Source: Erysipelothrix tonsillarum DSM 14972
Lineage (GTDB): Bacteria > Bacillota_I > Bacilli_A > Erysipelotrichales > Erysipelotrichaceae
Length of the DNA stretch: 64,000 bases
Assembly: GCF_000373785.1 (NCBI RefSeq)
Contig: NZ_KB892377.1
Coordinates: 248,001 to 312,000, forward strand
Reading direction: 5' to 3'
The position numbers were made by a program, and so were the translations under genes. Shown here piece by piece: positions 18,781-27,774 of this stretch; the stretch's first letter is position 1, and each line of letters starts with the position of its first letter. The notes beneath the pieces were generated by a model. That model searched no databases. It was not told the DNA's origin and saw nothing but the letters and a program-made list of their open reading frames with translations.

Positions 18781-19497
18781 ATGAAAAAACTCATCCGCAA
18801 ACTCATTTTGATGATCTTGACGGTTGCTTTGGTAATATCCGGAGTGATTATCTTTTTTGGTTATCAAGAGTATCAATCGGTTATTGCGAAAAAACCGGTG
18901 GATGAGGTGTTAATGGTTTTACAACAAGACGAAGCATATACAAAAATTGACGAAATACCCAATATTGCAATTAAAGCAATGGTGGCGACAGAGGACACAC
19001 GTTTATTTACGCGCAAATCCGTTATGGATCCGCGGGCAATTCTGCGTGCAATCGTCCATAATTTGAAACAACGCAAACTGGTAGAAGGTGGATCCACCAT
19101 TCCCCAGCAAGTTTCAAAAAATCTTTATTTCGATCACTCGGCATCCTTTGTCCGAAAGGTATCGGAATATTTTGTGACACGCGACTTATTGCTAAACTAT
19201 ACTAAAGAAGAAATCCTTGAGATGTATCTCAATATGATTTATTACGGCGATGGGAATTACGGCATTTATCATGCAAGCGTTGGCTATTTTGATGTATTAC
19301 CCAGCGAACTTAACGATGGGCAAGCGACACTTTTAATGGGATTGCCACAATCACCGTCTTATTATGCACTAAGCAGCAATTTTGAAGCTGCCAAAGCACG
19401 TCAACGCCATGTACTCAACCGTTTAGTCGATATCGGCGAGATCAGTGAAGGGCGCGCAGATGAGATTTATTTAATCGATGTTTATGGAGGACAATGA
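18781..19497 (+). CDS. Monofunctional GT51 peptidoglycan glycosyltransferase
   Basis: The enzyme would polymerise lipid II into glycan strands at the outer membrane face. The 238-aa protein starts at ATG 18781, has one N-terminal membrane helix (about residues 5-28), and a single GT51 domain. The motifs are EDTRLF with the catalytic Glu, EGGSTIPQQVSKNLY, and KEEILEMYLNMIYYGDGNYGI. There is no transpeptidase domain, as in MtgA/SgtB-type proteins. The first motif reads EDTRLFTRKS where most members have EDxxFxxHxG, so the His-Gly is lost, a small deviation. It is followed after one base by trpS, whose ribosome-binding site lies in its last codons. Confidence 0.88.
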   Translation: MKKLIRKLILMILTVALVISGVIIFFGYQEYQSVIAKKPVDEVLMVLQQDEAYTKIDEIPNIAIKAMVATEDTRLFTRKSVMDPRAILRAIVHNLKQRKLVEGGSTIPQQVSKNLYFDHSASFVRKVSEYFVTRDLLLNYTKEEILEMYLNMIYYGDGNYGIYHASVGYFDVLPSELNDGQATLLMGLPQSPSYYALSSNFEAAKARQRHVLNRLVDIGEISEGRADEIYLIDVYGGQ

Positions 19498-19498
19498 A

Positions 19499-20494
19499 AT
19501 GAAAAAAAGAATGATTAGTGGCATTAAGCCAACTGGACAACTAACCTTAGGAAACTATATTGGTGCATTGAAGCCATTTGTTGAGTCCCAAGATGAATAT
19601 GACCTCAGTGTATTTATTGCGAATTTACACTGTGTTACGATGCCGATTGATCCAGAAGAACTTGAAACGAACTTACGTGATGCGCTTGCCTTTTATCTTG
19701 CATGTGGTTTGGATCCTCAAAAAACAGATATCTTTCTACAAAGTGATGTTCCTGAAATCGCGCAACTTGGTTTCTTGCTCTCTTGTGTTACACCGATGGG
19801 GGAATTAAACCGTCAAACACAGTTCAAAGATAAAAAAGACAGTGGTATGTCTTTAAGTGCTGGTTTTTACACTTATCCAACATTAATGGCATCTGATATT
19901 TTGATTCATAAAGCAGAACTCGTACCTGTTGGAGAAGATCAAAAACAACATGTTGAGTTAGCGCGTGATACAGCAGAACGTTTTAACAATCGTTTTGGTG
20001 AAACATTTAAAATTCCAGAACCGGTCATTGCGAAGGTTGGAAAACGGATTATGTCGTTACAAGATCCAAGTAAAAAAATGAGTAAATCAGACCGTGAAGG
20101 CGATAAAGGGGTCATCTATTTAAAAGAAGACACTAAAAAAGCACGTAAGAAAATTATGTCGGCCGTAACGGATAGTATCGGGGTAGTTCAGTATGACCCT
20201 GAACACCAACCGGGTGTTGCCAACTTGCTTACAATTTATGCTTCATTAAAAGGAATAAGCGTTGATGAGGCGGTACAAGTTTTTGAAGGTCAGCAGTATG
20301 GAAGCTTTAAAAAGGCTGTCGCAGACGTTGTTTGCGAGGAATTAGATCAGATTCAAGTGCGTTATCATGCTTATATTGATTCTAATGAAATGAATCAAGT
20401 GCTCGCTGAAGGAGCAGCTCGCGTGCGTCCTCAAGCGCAACAGACCCTTCATGATGTTCAGGCAAAGTTCGGCCTGGATTGGAAACGTGACTAG
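19499..20494 (+). CDS. trpS: Tryptophanyl-tRNA synthetase
   Basis: TrpRS charges tRNA-Trp. The 331-aa length matches Bacillus TrpRS (about 330 aa). The class I signatures are present: TGQLTLGNYIGAL (HIGH equivalent) near the N terminus and KMSKSD at about residue 195. I prefer ATG 19499 because GGAGG at 19486-19490 is correctly spaced. The upstream in-frame ATG at 19478 has no such site and lies inside the GT51 gene. No T-box is present upstream, since the gene abuts the GT51 gene. Confidence 0.96.
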   Translation: MKKRMISGIKPTGQLTLGNYIGALKPFVESQDEYDLSVFIANLHCVTMPIDPEELETNLRDALAFYLACGLDPQKTDIFLQSDVPEIAQLGFLLSCVTPMGELNRQTQFKDKKDSGMSLSAGFYTYPTLMASDILIHKAELVPVGEDQKQHVELARDTAERFNNRFGETFKIPEPVIAKVGKRIMSLQDPSKKMSKSDREGDKGVIYLKEDTKKARKKIMSAVTDSIGVVQYDPEHQPGVANLLTIYASLKGISVDEAVQVFEGQQYGSFKKAVADVVCEELDQIQVRYHAYIDSNEMNQVLAEGAARVRPQAQQTLHDVQAKFGLDWKRD

Positions 20495-20532
20495 CATACT
20501 TATCACAAATAACAAATAAATTCATGAATTAT

Positions 20533-20558
20533 GACCTAGAAATTTTTTCTAGGTCTTT
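20533..20558 (+). terminator. Probable terminator of trpS
   Basis: GACCTAGAA (20533-20541) pairs perfectly with TTCTAGGTC (20547-20555). Only three T follow, so it may be leaky. Confidence 0.6.
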
Positions 20559-20584
20559 CAAAATAAACATATAAAATGTATAAT
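20556..20584 (+). promoter_or_regulatory. Promoter of spx-mnmA
   Basis: TTTCAA at 20556-20561 and a consensus TATAAT at 20579-20584 are separated by 17 bp. They lie 22 bp before the spx start. Confidence 0.55.
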
Positions 20585-20606
20585 TGATTAAAAGGGAGGT
20601 TTGCAC

Positions 20607-21044
20607 ATGATAGTTCTTTATTCATCTCCTGGTTGTGCGTCATGTCGTAAAGTTCGACAATGGCTTAAAGATCGGAATTTAAAATTTATTGAAAAAAATA
20701 TATTTACATCGGTTCTTAGTGAAAAAGAAATAAAACATTTACTAATGAGAAGTGAAAATGGTACTGAGGATATTATCTCGAAGCGGTCAAAGGTGATGCA
20801 AGAATCACAGCTTGACCTTGATGAATTATCCATGAGTGAGTTGATCACATTTATTCAACGCCATCCTTCCGTTCTGAAACGTCCAATCATTATGAATGAT
20901 AAATCATTCCTAGTAGGTTATGATGAAGAAGAAATCGATGCATTTCTACCGCCGGAATTACGTTCGGCAAATCGACATTCGTGTGATCCAACCTGTCCAA
21001 AGTATGGCTCATGCAGTATGGCAATGAAAGATGATGAAAAATGA
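20607..21044 (+). CDS. spx: Spx/ArsC-family regulator
   Basis: Spx proteins bind the RNA polymerase alpha C-terminal domain and redirect transcription under thiol stress. The 145-aa protein has the thioredoxin-like ArsC fold with an N-terminal CxxC switch (SPGCASCRKV) and the conserved KRPIIMND segment. Start ATG 20607 follows GGGAGG by seven bases. The C-terminal tail is unusual, with extra cysteines (CDPTCPKYGSC) that could bind metal or form further disulfides. The last four bases overlap mnmA (ATGA), so the two genes are translationally coupled. Pairing a thiol-stress regulator with a tRNA thiolation enzyme is notable. Confidence 0.88.
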   Translation: MIVLYSSPGCASCRKVRQWLKDRNLKFIEKNIFTSVLSEKEIKHLLMRSENGTEDIISKRSKVMQESQLDLDELSMSELITFIQRHPSVLKRPIIMNDKSFLVGYDEEEIDAFLPPELRSANRHSCDPTCPKYGSCSMAMKDDEK

Positions 21045-22159
21045 AAGTATTAGTAGGTTTATCTGGAGGCGTCGATAGCGCAGTCGCGGCTCATATATTA
21101 AAATCGCAAGGACATGATGTTACTTGCGCTTTTATGCGTAACTGGGATTCTTTTGCGAATAATGATATTCTTGGGAATCCAACAATTAAAGATGATATGT
21201 GTTCACAAGAAGTGGACTATGATGATGCGAAACGCGTTGCGGACCATCTTGGTTTGGAACTGCTTCGCGTTGACTATGTAAAGGAGTATTGGGATAATGT
21301 ATTTTCATTTTTCCTTGCGGAAACTGAACGCGGAAATACACCTAATCCTGATATTCTTTGCAATCGTTATGTGAAGTTTGATGCATTCTACGATTTTATG
21401 GATGAGAATGGTTTTGAAGCACTTGCGACGGGACACTATGCCATCACACGTGAGGGTAAGATGTATCGTGCTGTGGATCAAAATAAAGATCAAACGTACT
21501 TTTTAAGTCGCGTTCGTCCGGAAGTATTGCCTCGTGTGCTATTTCCTTTAGGTTCTCTAAAAAAAGAGGAAGTGCGTCGTATAGCGATGGATTTGGATTT
21601 GCCTGTAGCAACCAAAAAAGATTCAACAGGTATTTGCTTTATCGGTGAACGCCAGTATCGAGATTTCCTTAAAAATTATTTAAAAGATGTTGAAGGGGAT
21701 ATTATTGATGTTGATACCCATAAGGTATTGGGGAAACATCAAGGGGTTATGTTTTATACAATTGGCCAACGACATGGCTTGGATATCAGTACAGCTGTAG
21801 GGCCTTGGTTTGTTGTTGGAAAAGATCTTTCAAAGAATCGAATCTATGTAGGCAAGGGTGCTGACCATCCGATGTTGTTTGCAGGTGCTGCAGAGATTGC
21901 CGAGATGAATTGGTTTGCTGATGAAAAAGAAGCAATCGAATGTACTGCAAAATTTAGATATCGCCAAAAGGATGTTAAGGTACGCATTGCATGGATTGAT
22001 GATTCACGCTTACGTGTTGAAATGATTGATGATGTTAAGTCTGTAACGTTAGGGCAAGAAGCGGTTTTCTATCTTGGTGAAGAATGCCTTGGTGGTGGTC
22101 GTATTGATCGTGTATTTGATACGGATGGAAACGAAGTGAAGTATGATTCGAAACTATGA
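21041..22159 (+). CDS. mnmA: tRNA-specific 2-thiouridylase MnmA
   Basis: MnmA places sulfur on U34 of tRNA-Lys, -Glu and -Gln using ATP. The 372-aa protein starts with the PP-loop GLSGGVDS and has both catalytic cysteines in family context (NPDILCNRYVKF at about 105 and STGICFIGER at about 200). The C-terminal part (TIGQRHGLDI, RYRQKDVKVRI) is the beta-barrel domain for tRNA binding. It overlaps spx by 4 bp and the CPBP gene by 17 bp, so the three form one operon. Confidence 0.97.
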   Translation: MKVLVGLSGGVDSAVAAHILKSQGHDVTCAFMRNWDSFANNDILGNPTIKDDMCSQEVDYDDAKRVADHLGLELLRVDYVKEYWDNVFSFFLAETERGNTPNPDILCNRYVKFDAFYDFMDENGFEALATGHYAITREGKMYRAVDQNKDQTYFLSRVRPEVLPRVLFPLGSLKKEEVRRIAMDLDLPVATKKDSTGICFIGERQYRDFLKNYLKDVEGDIIDVDTHKVLGKHQGVMFYTIGQRHGLDISTAVGPWFVVGKDLSKNRIYVGKGADHPMLFAGAAEIAEMNWFADEKEAIECTAKFRYRQKDVKVRIAWIDDSRLRVEMIDDVKSVTLGQEAVFYLGEECLGGGRIDRVFDTDGNEVKYDSKL

Positions 22160-22871
22160 TATTGACCAGGGACGTTTTGAATTTAGTCCCTTACAGGTTT
22201 TAGGTGTTGTTGTAAATTATTTTTGTGGTTACCAATACCTTTATCCTAAAATAGGGGTTTGGATTAGTGGATCAAAGGGGGTTGTAACACCGCGTGTTGC
22301 AATGTTTATTTATCTCTTTACCCTACTAACAACTGTGTTCATTGTTCGTAAAGAATTATGGGCGAGTTTTCGATATTTTAAACGCTCCATTCGTACAAAT
22401 ATTGGTCCGGTTTTTAGGATTGCAGGAGCATTGCTCTTATTTAATATTGCGATTGGTTTAATCGTCCAATTAATTATGGGTGATGGCACGGTGAGTGCAA
22501 ACCAAGCAGCTGTCAATGATGGATTGCGAAATTTTCCGTTTTTAAATATGTTTGCGACCATTATTTTTGCACCCATTGTAGAAGAAATTGTTTTCCGCGG
22601 TGCTTTCTACCAAGCTTTACGTTCAGAAAAAGCATATAAATCAAGTGTTTTTATTTCGTGTTTATTATTTGGTCTTATTCATATTGTACCAAGTATGGCA
22701 GCAACGGGAGATTTAACACAACTCGTTTATTTAATTCCCTATTCGGGGATGGCGATTTTTATGATTTTGGCGTTTGAAGTGACAGGATCAATATGGGGTG
22801 CAATCTTTGTACACATGTTGAATAATGCATTTGCGACATTAACAGTAATATTACCAATGTTTTTAGGTTAG
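22143..22871 (+). CDS. CPBP-family intramembrane metalloprotease
   Basis: A 242-aa polytopic membrane protein with about six hydrophobic segments and the three CPBP/Abi motifs: EEIVFRG (catalytic Glu pair and Arg), FGLIHI, and HMLNNAF. Relatives process prenylated proteins or, in bacteria, bacteriocin-immunity and unknown substrates. The ATG at 22143 overlaps the end of mnmA by 17 bp. The substrate cannot be told from sequence. Confidence 0.88.
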   Translation: MIRNYDIDQGRFEFSPLQVLGVVVNYFCGYQYLYPKIGVWISGSKGVVTPRVAMFIYLFTLLTTVFIVRKELWASFRYFKRSIRTNIGPVFRIAGALLLFNIAIGLIVQLIMGDGTVSANQAAVNDGLRNFPFLNMFATIIFAPIVEEIVFRGAFYQALRSEKAYKSSVFISCLLFGLIHIVPSMAATGDLTQLVYLIPYSGMAIFMILAFEVTGSIWGAIFVHMLNNAFATLTVILPMFLG

Positions 22872-22884
22872 ATTTGAGGTCAAT

Positions 22885-25020
22885 ATGGAACAAACGATTA
22901 AAGGATCTGTAGAAACATGTATATTTAAAAATGAGCAATCTGGATATGGTATTTTCCGGATTGTTCTTTTCAATAGCAATCAAAAACCGATGACCATTAA
23001 AGGACCTCTTGCGACACTTGAAGTGGATTCGTTTTATGAGTTTACCGGTGATTATGTTGAAGATCCACGCTATGGGATGCAATTCGATGTTATTGGCTTT
23101 AAGCAAATGCTGCCACAACATCGTGATTTTATCATTCGTTTTTTAAGTGGTCCCAATTTCCCTGGCGTGGGAAACAAAACAGCAACATCCATCGTTGATA
23201 CTTACGGTGAAGATGTACTCGACCAAATTCGTGATCATGAAGATTTTCAACTTAATATTAAAGGTATCACAGCCGCCAAAGCGGAGATGATTTTATCGGT
23301 TATTCGTAAACAAGATGCTCAAGAAGATACGGTTTCATTTTTGTTAGCCCATGGTCTCGGTAATAAACAAATTATCAAGATTACCAAAGAATACGGTGAG
23401 AATGCGATTGCGGTTATACGCGAAAACCCTTATCGTCTTGTTTACGACGTTGATGGCATTGGCTTTAAAACCGCAGATAAAGTAGCGATGTCGCTAGGGT
23501 ATGAATTGGATGATCCCTGTCGCGTTGAGGCACTCGTTCTTGATCGTTTCAAAACAATTTGTTTTGGTGCAGGAGATAGTTTTATTACGAAAGAAAAACT
23601 CTTTGATGGTGTGCGTATGGGAGATGCGGAACGCGTCGAAGCAGCCTATCAAGCCTTGATTCGAAGTGGTGAACTGGTTGAAGATGAATCGCGTTTATAC
23701 CATCATTCGCAATACGATAGTGAAGTTTATGTAACCCAGACTCTGAGTGATTTTGAGTATACAGGTTATGACTTTGATTTAGACGATCTTGAAGCGAAGA
23801 TCGCAGCAATTGAATCTAATCTACGTATTGAGTTTGATGATACCCAACGCGAAGCAATCGAATCATTTCTAAAAGAAGATGTGATGATTTTGACTGGAGG
23901 ACCCGGTACCGGTAAGAGTACACTCTTGTCCGGTGTGGTATCGCTCTTACAAGCCAATTGTCCTTGGTTGCATATCACGCTTTGTGCCCCAACAGGACGT
24001 GCGGCAAAACGACTTGAGGAACTTACAAATGTTCAGGCGGCAACGATTCACTCAGTTTTAAAATGGGATTTAGAATCGAATAAATTTGGAATGCATGAAG
24101 AAAACCCACTTGAAACCGATATTTTAATCATTGACGAGTTTTCAATGGTGGACACATGGCTTCTCGCTAATATCTTAAAAGCATCAACGAACGTAAAAAA
24201 ACTGCTTTTTGTGGGTGATAAAGACCAACTTCCCTCAGTAAGCAGTGGATTTGTATTGGGTGATCTTATTGAATCAAAAGTTTTCAAGACCATTTCGCTG
24301 GAACGCAACTATCGACAAGAAGCTGGATCAGAGGTTATAGATTTAGCGGTTAATATGAATCACGGTAAATTGGATGTTTCCGAGTACCATCGTGATGTCC
24401 GTTTCTTCGATAGCCGTTATGGTAGTGTTAAAGATATCGTGCTTAAAGTTGTGGATGAAGCGATGAGTAAGGGTTATGACTTGAGTGAAATTCAAGTTCT
24501 GGCTCCGATGTATTCTGGACCCGCTGGTATCGATAATTTAAATCACTTTTTACAAAAAATGTGTAATCCCGAGAGTTCCCAAAAAGCGCAAGTGATGTAC
24601 GGAACACGGATCTTTCGAGAAGGGGACAAAATATTACAACTTAAAAACCAACCGGATGATTTTGTCTTTAATGGTGATATCGGTATCTTGGTTGAAGTTG
24701 AACCAAAACGTATGGTCGTTGATTTTGATGGAAACTATGTCGAGTATGAACCTGCATCTTACATCAATATTACCCATGCGTATGCAATGAGTGTTCATAA
24801 GGCGCAGGGATCGGAATACCCGATTGTCATTCTTGTAGCTGTTCGCGATTTTTACCGGATGCTCTCACGACGTCTTTATTACACCGGTGCGACTCGTTCA
24901 TCCAAGTCATTAGTTTTAGTAGGGGAACTTGAAGCATTTGAAACGGCTGTGAAGAATCATCATGAAGCCAAACGCAATACGTATTTAGTGGAACGCTTAA
25001 AAGAAGCATTTGAAAAGTAA
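22885..25020 (+). CDS. recD2: RecD2-type ATP-dependent DNA helicase
   Basis: RecD2 is a 5'-3' superfamily 1B helicase acting in DNA repair outside RecBCD. The 711-aa length fits the family (about 700-800). An N-terminal OB/HhH region (about 1-200, with PGVGNKTA and GIGFKTA) precedes the helicase core with Walker A GGPGTGKST at about 338, DEFSMVD (motif II), and VHKAQGSEYP with GATRSSK (motifs V-VI) at the C terminus. It starts 13 bases after the CPBP gene and is probably cotranscribed with it. Confidence 0.95.
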   Translation: MEQTIKGSVETCIFKNEQSGYGIFRIVLFNSNQKPMTIKGPLATLEVDSFYEFTGDYVEDPRYGMQFDVIGFKQMLPQHRDFIIRFLSGPNFPGVGNKTATSIVDTYGEDVLDQIRDHEDFQLNIKGITAAKAEMILSVIRKQDAQEDTVSFLLAHGLGNKQIIKITKEYGENAIAVIRENPYRLVYDVDGIGFKTADKVAMSLGYELDDPCRVEALVLDRFKTICFGAGDSFITKEKLFDGVRMGDAERVEAAYQALIRSGELVEDESRLYHHSQYDSEVYVTQTLSDFEYTGYDFDLDDLEAKIAAIESNLRIEFDDTQREAIESFLKEDVMILTGGPGTGKSTLLSGVVSLLQANCPWLHITLCAPTGRAAKRLEELTNVQAATIHSVLKWDLESNKFGMHEENPLETDILIIDEFSMVDTWLLANILKASTNVKKLLFVGDKDQLPSVSSGFVLGDLIESKVFKTISLERNYRQEAGSEVIDLAVNMNHGKLDVSEYHRDVRFFDSRYGSVKDIVLKVVDEAMSKGYDLSEIQVLAPMYSGPAGIDNLNHFLQKMCNPESSQKAQVMYGTRIFREGDKILQLKNQPDDFVFNGDIGILVEVEPKRMVVDFDGNYVEYEPASYINITHAYAMSVHKAQGSEYPIVILVAVRDFYRMLSRRLYYTGATRSSKSLVLVGELEAFETAVKNHHEAKRNTYLVERLKEAFEK

Positions 25021-25037
25021 AATTAATTTGATATAAT
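25010..25037 (+). promoter_or_regulatory. Strong promoter of an orphan small RNA
   Basis: TTGAAA at 25010-25015 and TATAAT at 25032-25037 are separated by 16 bp, and TG precedes the -10 box (TGATATAAT). The -35 lies in the last codons of recD2. Confidence 0.75.
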
Positions 25038-25043
25038 AGTCTT

Positions 25044-25164
25044 GTCTGAGACGTGATGAATCTTAGACATGGTGGATTTGGTTTGGGAGACAAAATCTAT
25101 TATGGTAGATAATATACTACTATAAGAAAAATAACACCGCTTATAATAGGTGTTATTTTTTTTT
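25044..25164 (+). ncRNA. Unassigned structured small RNA (about 120 nt)
   Basis: A non-coding unit with its own near-consensus promoter and terminator lies between recD2 and mscL. The predicted transcript folds into a row of hairpins: GTCTGAGA (25044) with TCTTAGAC, GGATTTGGTTT with an AAAATC segment around 25075-25098, TTATGGTAG with CTACTATAA around 25100-25125, and the terminator stem. I do not recognise a known family: it lacks the SRP, tmRNA, RNase P and T-box signatures. It could be a regulator in trans or, as a read-out, an antisense leader for mscL on the other strand. Confidence 0.6.
25130..25164. terminator. Bidirectional terminator between small RNA and mscL
   Basis: AATAACACC (25130-25138) pairs with GGTGTTATT (25149-25157). 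T runs occur on both strands, so it serves the small RNA (plus) and mscL (minus). Confidence 0.85.
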
Positions 25165-25178
25165 ATGCTTTTTCGCAA

Positions 25179-25586
25179 TTATTTATTTTTTTTTAGTTCT
25201 TCTAAGATGTTTTCAAGTAAGACCACTTCATCAGATTTTGGTGCAGGTGCTTCTTCAACAACTTCAGGTGCTTTTTTGAATTTATTCATAGCGCGGATAA
25301 CCATGAAGATGCAAAGCGCAATAACGATGAAGTCGATGGTAGCTTGTAAGAAGTTACCATAACTCATGACAACAGCAGGTGTTTCACCAACTGCAGGTTT
25401 AATCACCCATTTTAGATCAACAAAGTTTGCAGAACCGGTAAGTAGACTAATGAGCGGTGTAAAAATATCTGCTACAAGCGATGCAACGATTTTACCAAAT
25501 GCACCCCCAATAACAACCCCAACTGCCATGTCAATTACGTTCCCTTGCATTGCGAACTCTTTAAATTCCTTAACAAATTTTTTCAT
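25179..25586 (-). CDS. mscL: Large-conductance mechanosensitive channel MscL
   Basis: MscL is the pentameric emergency valve that opens under hypo-osmotic shock. The 135-aa protein has the family N-terminal helix and TM1 (FKEFAMQGNVIDMAVGVVIG), a periplasmic loop, TM2 around residues 80-105 (FIVIALCIFMVIRAM) and a charged C-terminal helix (EVVLLENILEELKK). Length and motifs are typical. An AGGAGGAAT ribosome-binding site lies before ATG 25586. Confidence 0.96.
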   Translation of the reverse strand: MKKFVKEFKEFAMQGNVIDMAVGVVIGGAFGKIVASLVADIFTPLISLLTGSANFVDLKWVIKPAVGETPAVVMSYGNFLQATIDFIVIALCIFMVIRAMNKFKKAPEVVEEAPAPKSDEVVLLENILEELKKNK

Positions 25587-25683
25587 ACAATTCCTCCTTA
25601 TTAATAATATAATTGATTTATGTGATATTTCAAAGGAATGTGATATGATTTATACGATAAATGATAAAGAAAGAAGGTCTCTT

Positions 25684-27111
25684 ATGAGTGAATCAGTTGT
25701 AATGAAATATTTTAGAGAAATCAGTGCGATTCCTCGTGCTTCATTTAATGAAGAAGCAATCAGCAATCACTTAGTCGATTTTGCGAAAGGGTTAGGTTTA
25801 AAATACATTCAAGATGAATTATGGAATGTGATTATTTTTAAACCGGCAACAGAAGGTTATGAAGAAGCACCCACAGTGATGTTACAATCGCATACCGATA
25901 TGGTTGCGGAAAAAAACAAAGACAGTGATCATGATTTTGATGTGGATCCGATCGAATTAGTCATTAAAGATGGCATGCTTTATGCCAATAACACAACACT
26001 TGGTGCTGATGATGGTGCCGGGGTTGCCTATATGATGGCGGTTCTTGCTGATCAAGAAATGGGTCATCCTGCTTTAGAATGTGTTTTTACCGTTCAAGAA
26101 GAAACTGGACTTACAGGGGCTACGGAGCTTGATGCTTCAATGCTTAAATCCGAATTATGTATTGGCTTGGATGGCTCAGGTGAAGTTGAAACATATGTTT
26201 CGTCATGTGGAGGTGTTCGTGCCCGCCTTGCGAAGTCTGTAACGTTTGAAGATGTCGATATGGATACAGTTACGGTTTCAATTCGTGGCTTACTCGGTGG
26301 ACACTCAGGTGGTGAAATTGATCAAGAGCGTGGTAATGCCTCAAAGATTGCCGGTATTATTATGCGTCGTGCTTTAGATCAATTTGATTTCCGTGTTGTG
26401 GCAGCTGAAGGTGGTCTTAAAATGAATGCGATCACGCGTGAGCATGATTTCACATTAGCAATGACGGATGTTGCAGGATTTAAAACATGGTTTAAAGAAA
26501 TTGAAGCAGGTTTTATTGAGCAATATGAATTCAGTGATAATGGCCTGAATTTCACGCTTACTGAAGGTCATACAACGCGTGCACTTTGTGAAGCGGATAC
26601 GCGTCGTGTTGTGGATGCACTCTTCATGCTTCCTTATGGAGTCATCCAAATGAGTAAAGCAATCGAAGGGTTGGTTATTACTTCTTCAAATATTGGTACA
26701 GTGCGTTTGAATGAAGAAGAATTAGAAATTACAATGTCGATTCGTGCGACACAAGCCTTTGTTCTTGATACGGTAATGCGTCAAGTAGAATGGATTGCTA
26801 GCATGAACGATCTTGAGATTGAGTTCTCATCCCGTTATCCGGGCTGGAATTATGATGCGAAATCCAAATTACGTGAACGTACCATGAGCGTTTATAAAGA
26901 ACTCCGTGGTCAAGACATGGAAACAGAAGCAACACACGGTGGAATGGAACTGGGTATCTGGAAGGGTAAAATGCCTCATATTGATATTGTTAGTTTTGGT
27001 CCAATTATGTTTGATATTCATACACCGGACGAACGCCTTGACCTTGCGTCCTTTGACCGTACCTATGAGTTTTTAGTGGCCTTGTTAGAGTCACTCAAAG
27101 ATTTCAACTGA
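25684..27111 (+). CDS. pepD: Aminoacyl-histidine dipeptidase (M20C, PepD)
   Basis: PepD hydrolyses Xaa-His and related dipeptides in the cytoplasm for amino acid supply. The 475-aa protein has the M20 dizinc motifs QSHTDMV, LGADDGAG, the catalytic EETGLTGA, and a conserved C-terminal ATHGGMELG. A GHSGGEI segment lies in the lid domain. I take ATG 25684 as the start behind AAGAAGG. The longer open frame upstream overlaps mscL on the other strand and is not coding. Confidence 0.94.
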   Translation: MSESVVMKYFREISAIPRASFNEEAISNHLVDFAKGLGLKYIQDELWNVIIFKPATEGYEEAPTVMLQSHTDMVAEKNKDSDHDFDVDPIELVIKDGMLYANNTTLGADDGAGVAYMMAVLADQEMGHPALECVFTVQEETGLTGATELDASMLKSELCIGLDGSGEVETYVSSCGGVRARLAKSVTFEDVDMDTVTVSIRGLLGGHSGGEIDQERGNASKIAGIIMRRALDQFDFRVVAAEGGLKMNAITREHDFTLAMTDVAGFKTWFKEIEAGFIEQYEFSDNGLNFTLTEGHTTRALCEADTRRVVDALFMLPYGVIQMSKAIEGLVITSSNIGTVRLNEEELEITMSIRATQAFVLDTVMRQVEWIASMNDLEIEFSSRYPGWNYDAKSKLRERTMSVYKELRGQDMETEATHGGMELGIWKGKMPHIDIVSFGPIMFDIHTPDERLDLASFDRTYEFLVALLESLKDFN

Positions 27112-27252
27112 TTTATCACGCATTGATCTTATAATGGTCTAATTTGATTAACATTTACGAAAATAATGCGTAATTTGTTGATTATTAAGTAACGTGCTGA
27201 CATAAAATTATGATAAGATTAAGGTAGCAATAACCTATTGGAGGATGAAATT

Positions 27253-27726
27253 ATGTTTGGCTTATTTAAAAAAAATAAAGAATCATACCGCTCTTTTGGA
27301 ACTGGAAAAGTTTTATCACTTACGGACGTTCCAGATCAAGTGTTCTCGACAAAGATGATGGGTGATGGCTTTGCCATTGAGCTTACAGATGGAAATGTGT
27401 ATGCACCCGTTAGTGGGGATGTCACTTTGGTCTTCCCTACAGGACATGCCTTCGGTATCACGGATGCGAATGGCGTGGAAATGTTGATTCACCTTGGAAT
27501 TGATACGGTTGAACTTAATGGCAAGGGTTTTAAGAGTGTTGTTAAGCAAGGTGATAAAGTGTCACAAGGTGATTTATTAACAACGATTGATCTTGATTAT
27601 ATTAAAGAACAAGGCAAATCGGTGGTAAGTCCATTTATTCTTACATCAGGTCAATCCATTACGCTTCTTAAAGAAGGGGAACAGGTTACACCTGAGTCTG
27701 AAGAAATTTTCTCAATCAATAAGTAA
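27253..27726 (+). CDS. crr: PTS glucose-type EIIA component
   Basis: EIIA-Glc type proteins pass phosphate from HPr to EIIB/C sugar transporters and regulate carbon uptake. The 157-aa stand-alone domain has both active-site histidines in context (FPTGHAFGI and LIHLGIDTVEL). It starts at ATG 27253 behind GGAGGATG. It is not fused to EIIBC, so its partner must be encoded elsewhere. The gene is monocistronic, with a terminator directly after its stop. Confidence 0.9.
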   Translation: MFGLFKKNKESYRSFGTGKVLSLTDVPDQVFSTKMMGDGFAIELTDGNVYAPVSGDVTLVFPTGHAFGITDANGVEMLIHLGIDTVELNGKGFKSVVKQGDKVSQGDLLTTIDLDYIKEQGKSVVSPFILTSGQSITLLKEGEQVTPESEEIFSINK

Positions 27727-27752
27727 AGACATCGTTATGATGTCTTTTTTTT
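27726..27752 (+). terminator. Intrinsic terminator of the EIIA gene
   Basis: AAGACATC (27726-27733) pairs with GATGTCTT (27739-27746) over GTTAT, followed by T8. Confidence 0.9.
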
Positions 27753-27774
27753 CCAAAATGAAAGAGGTGGCGTT

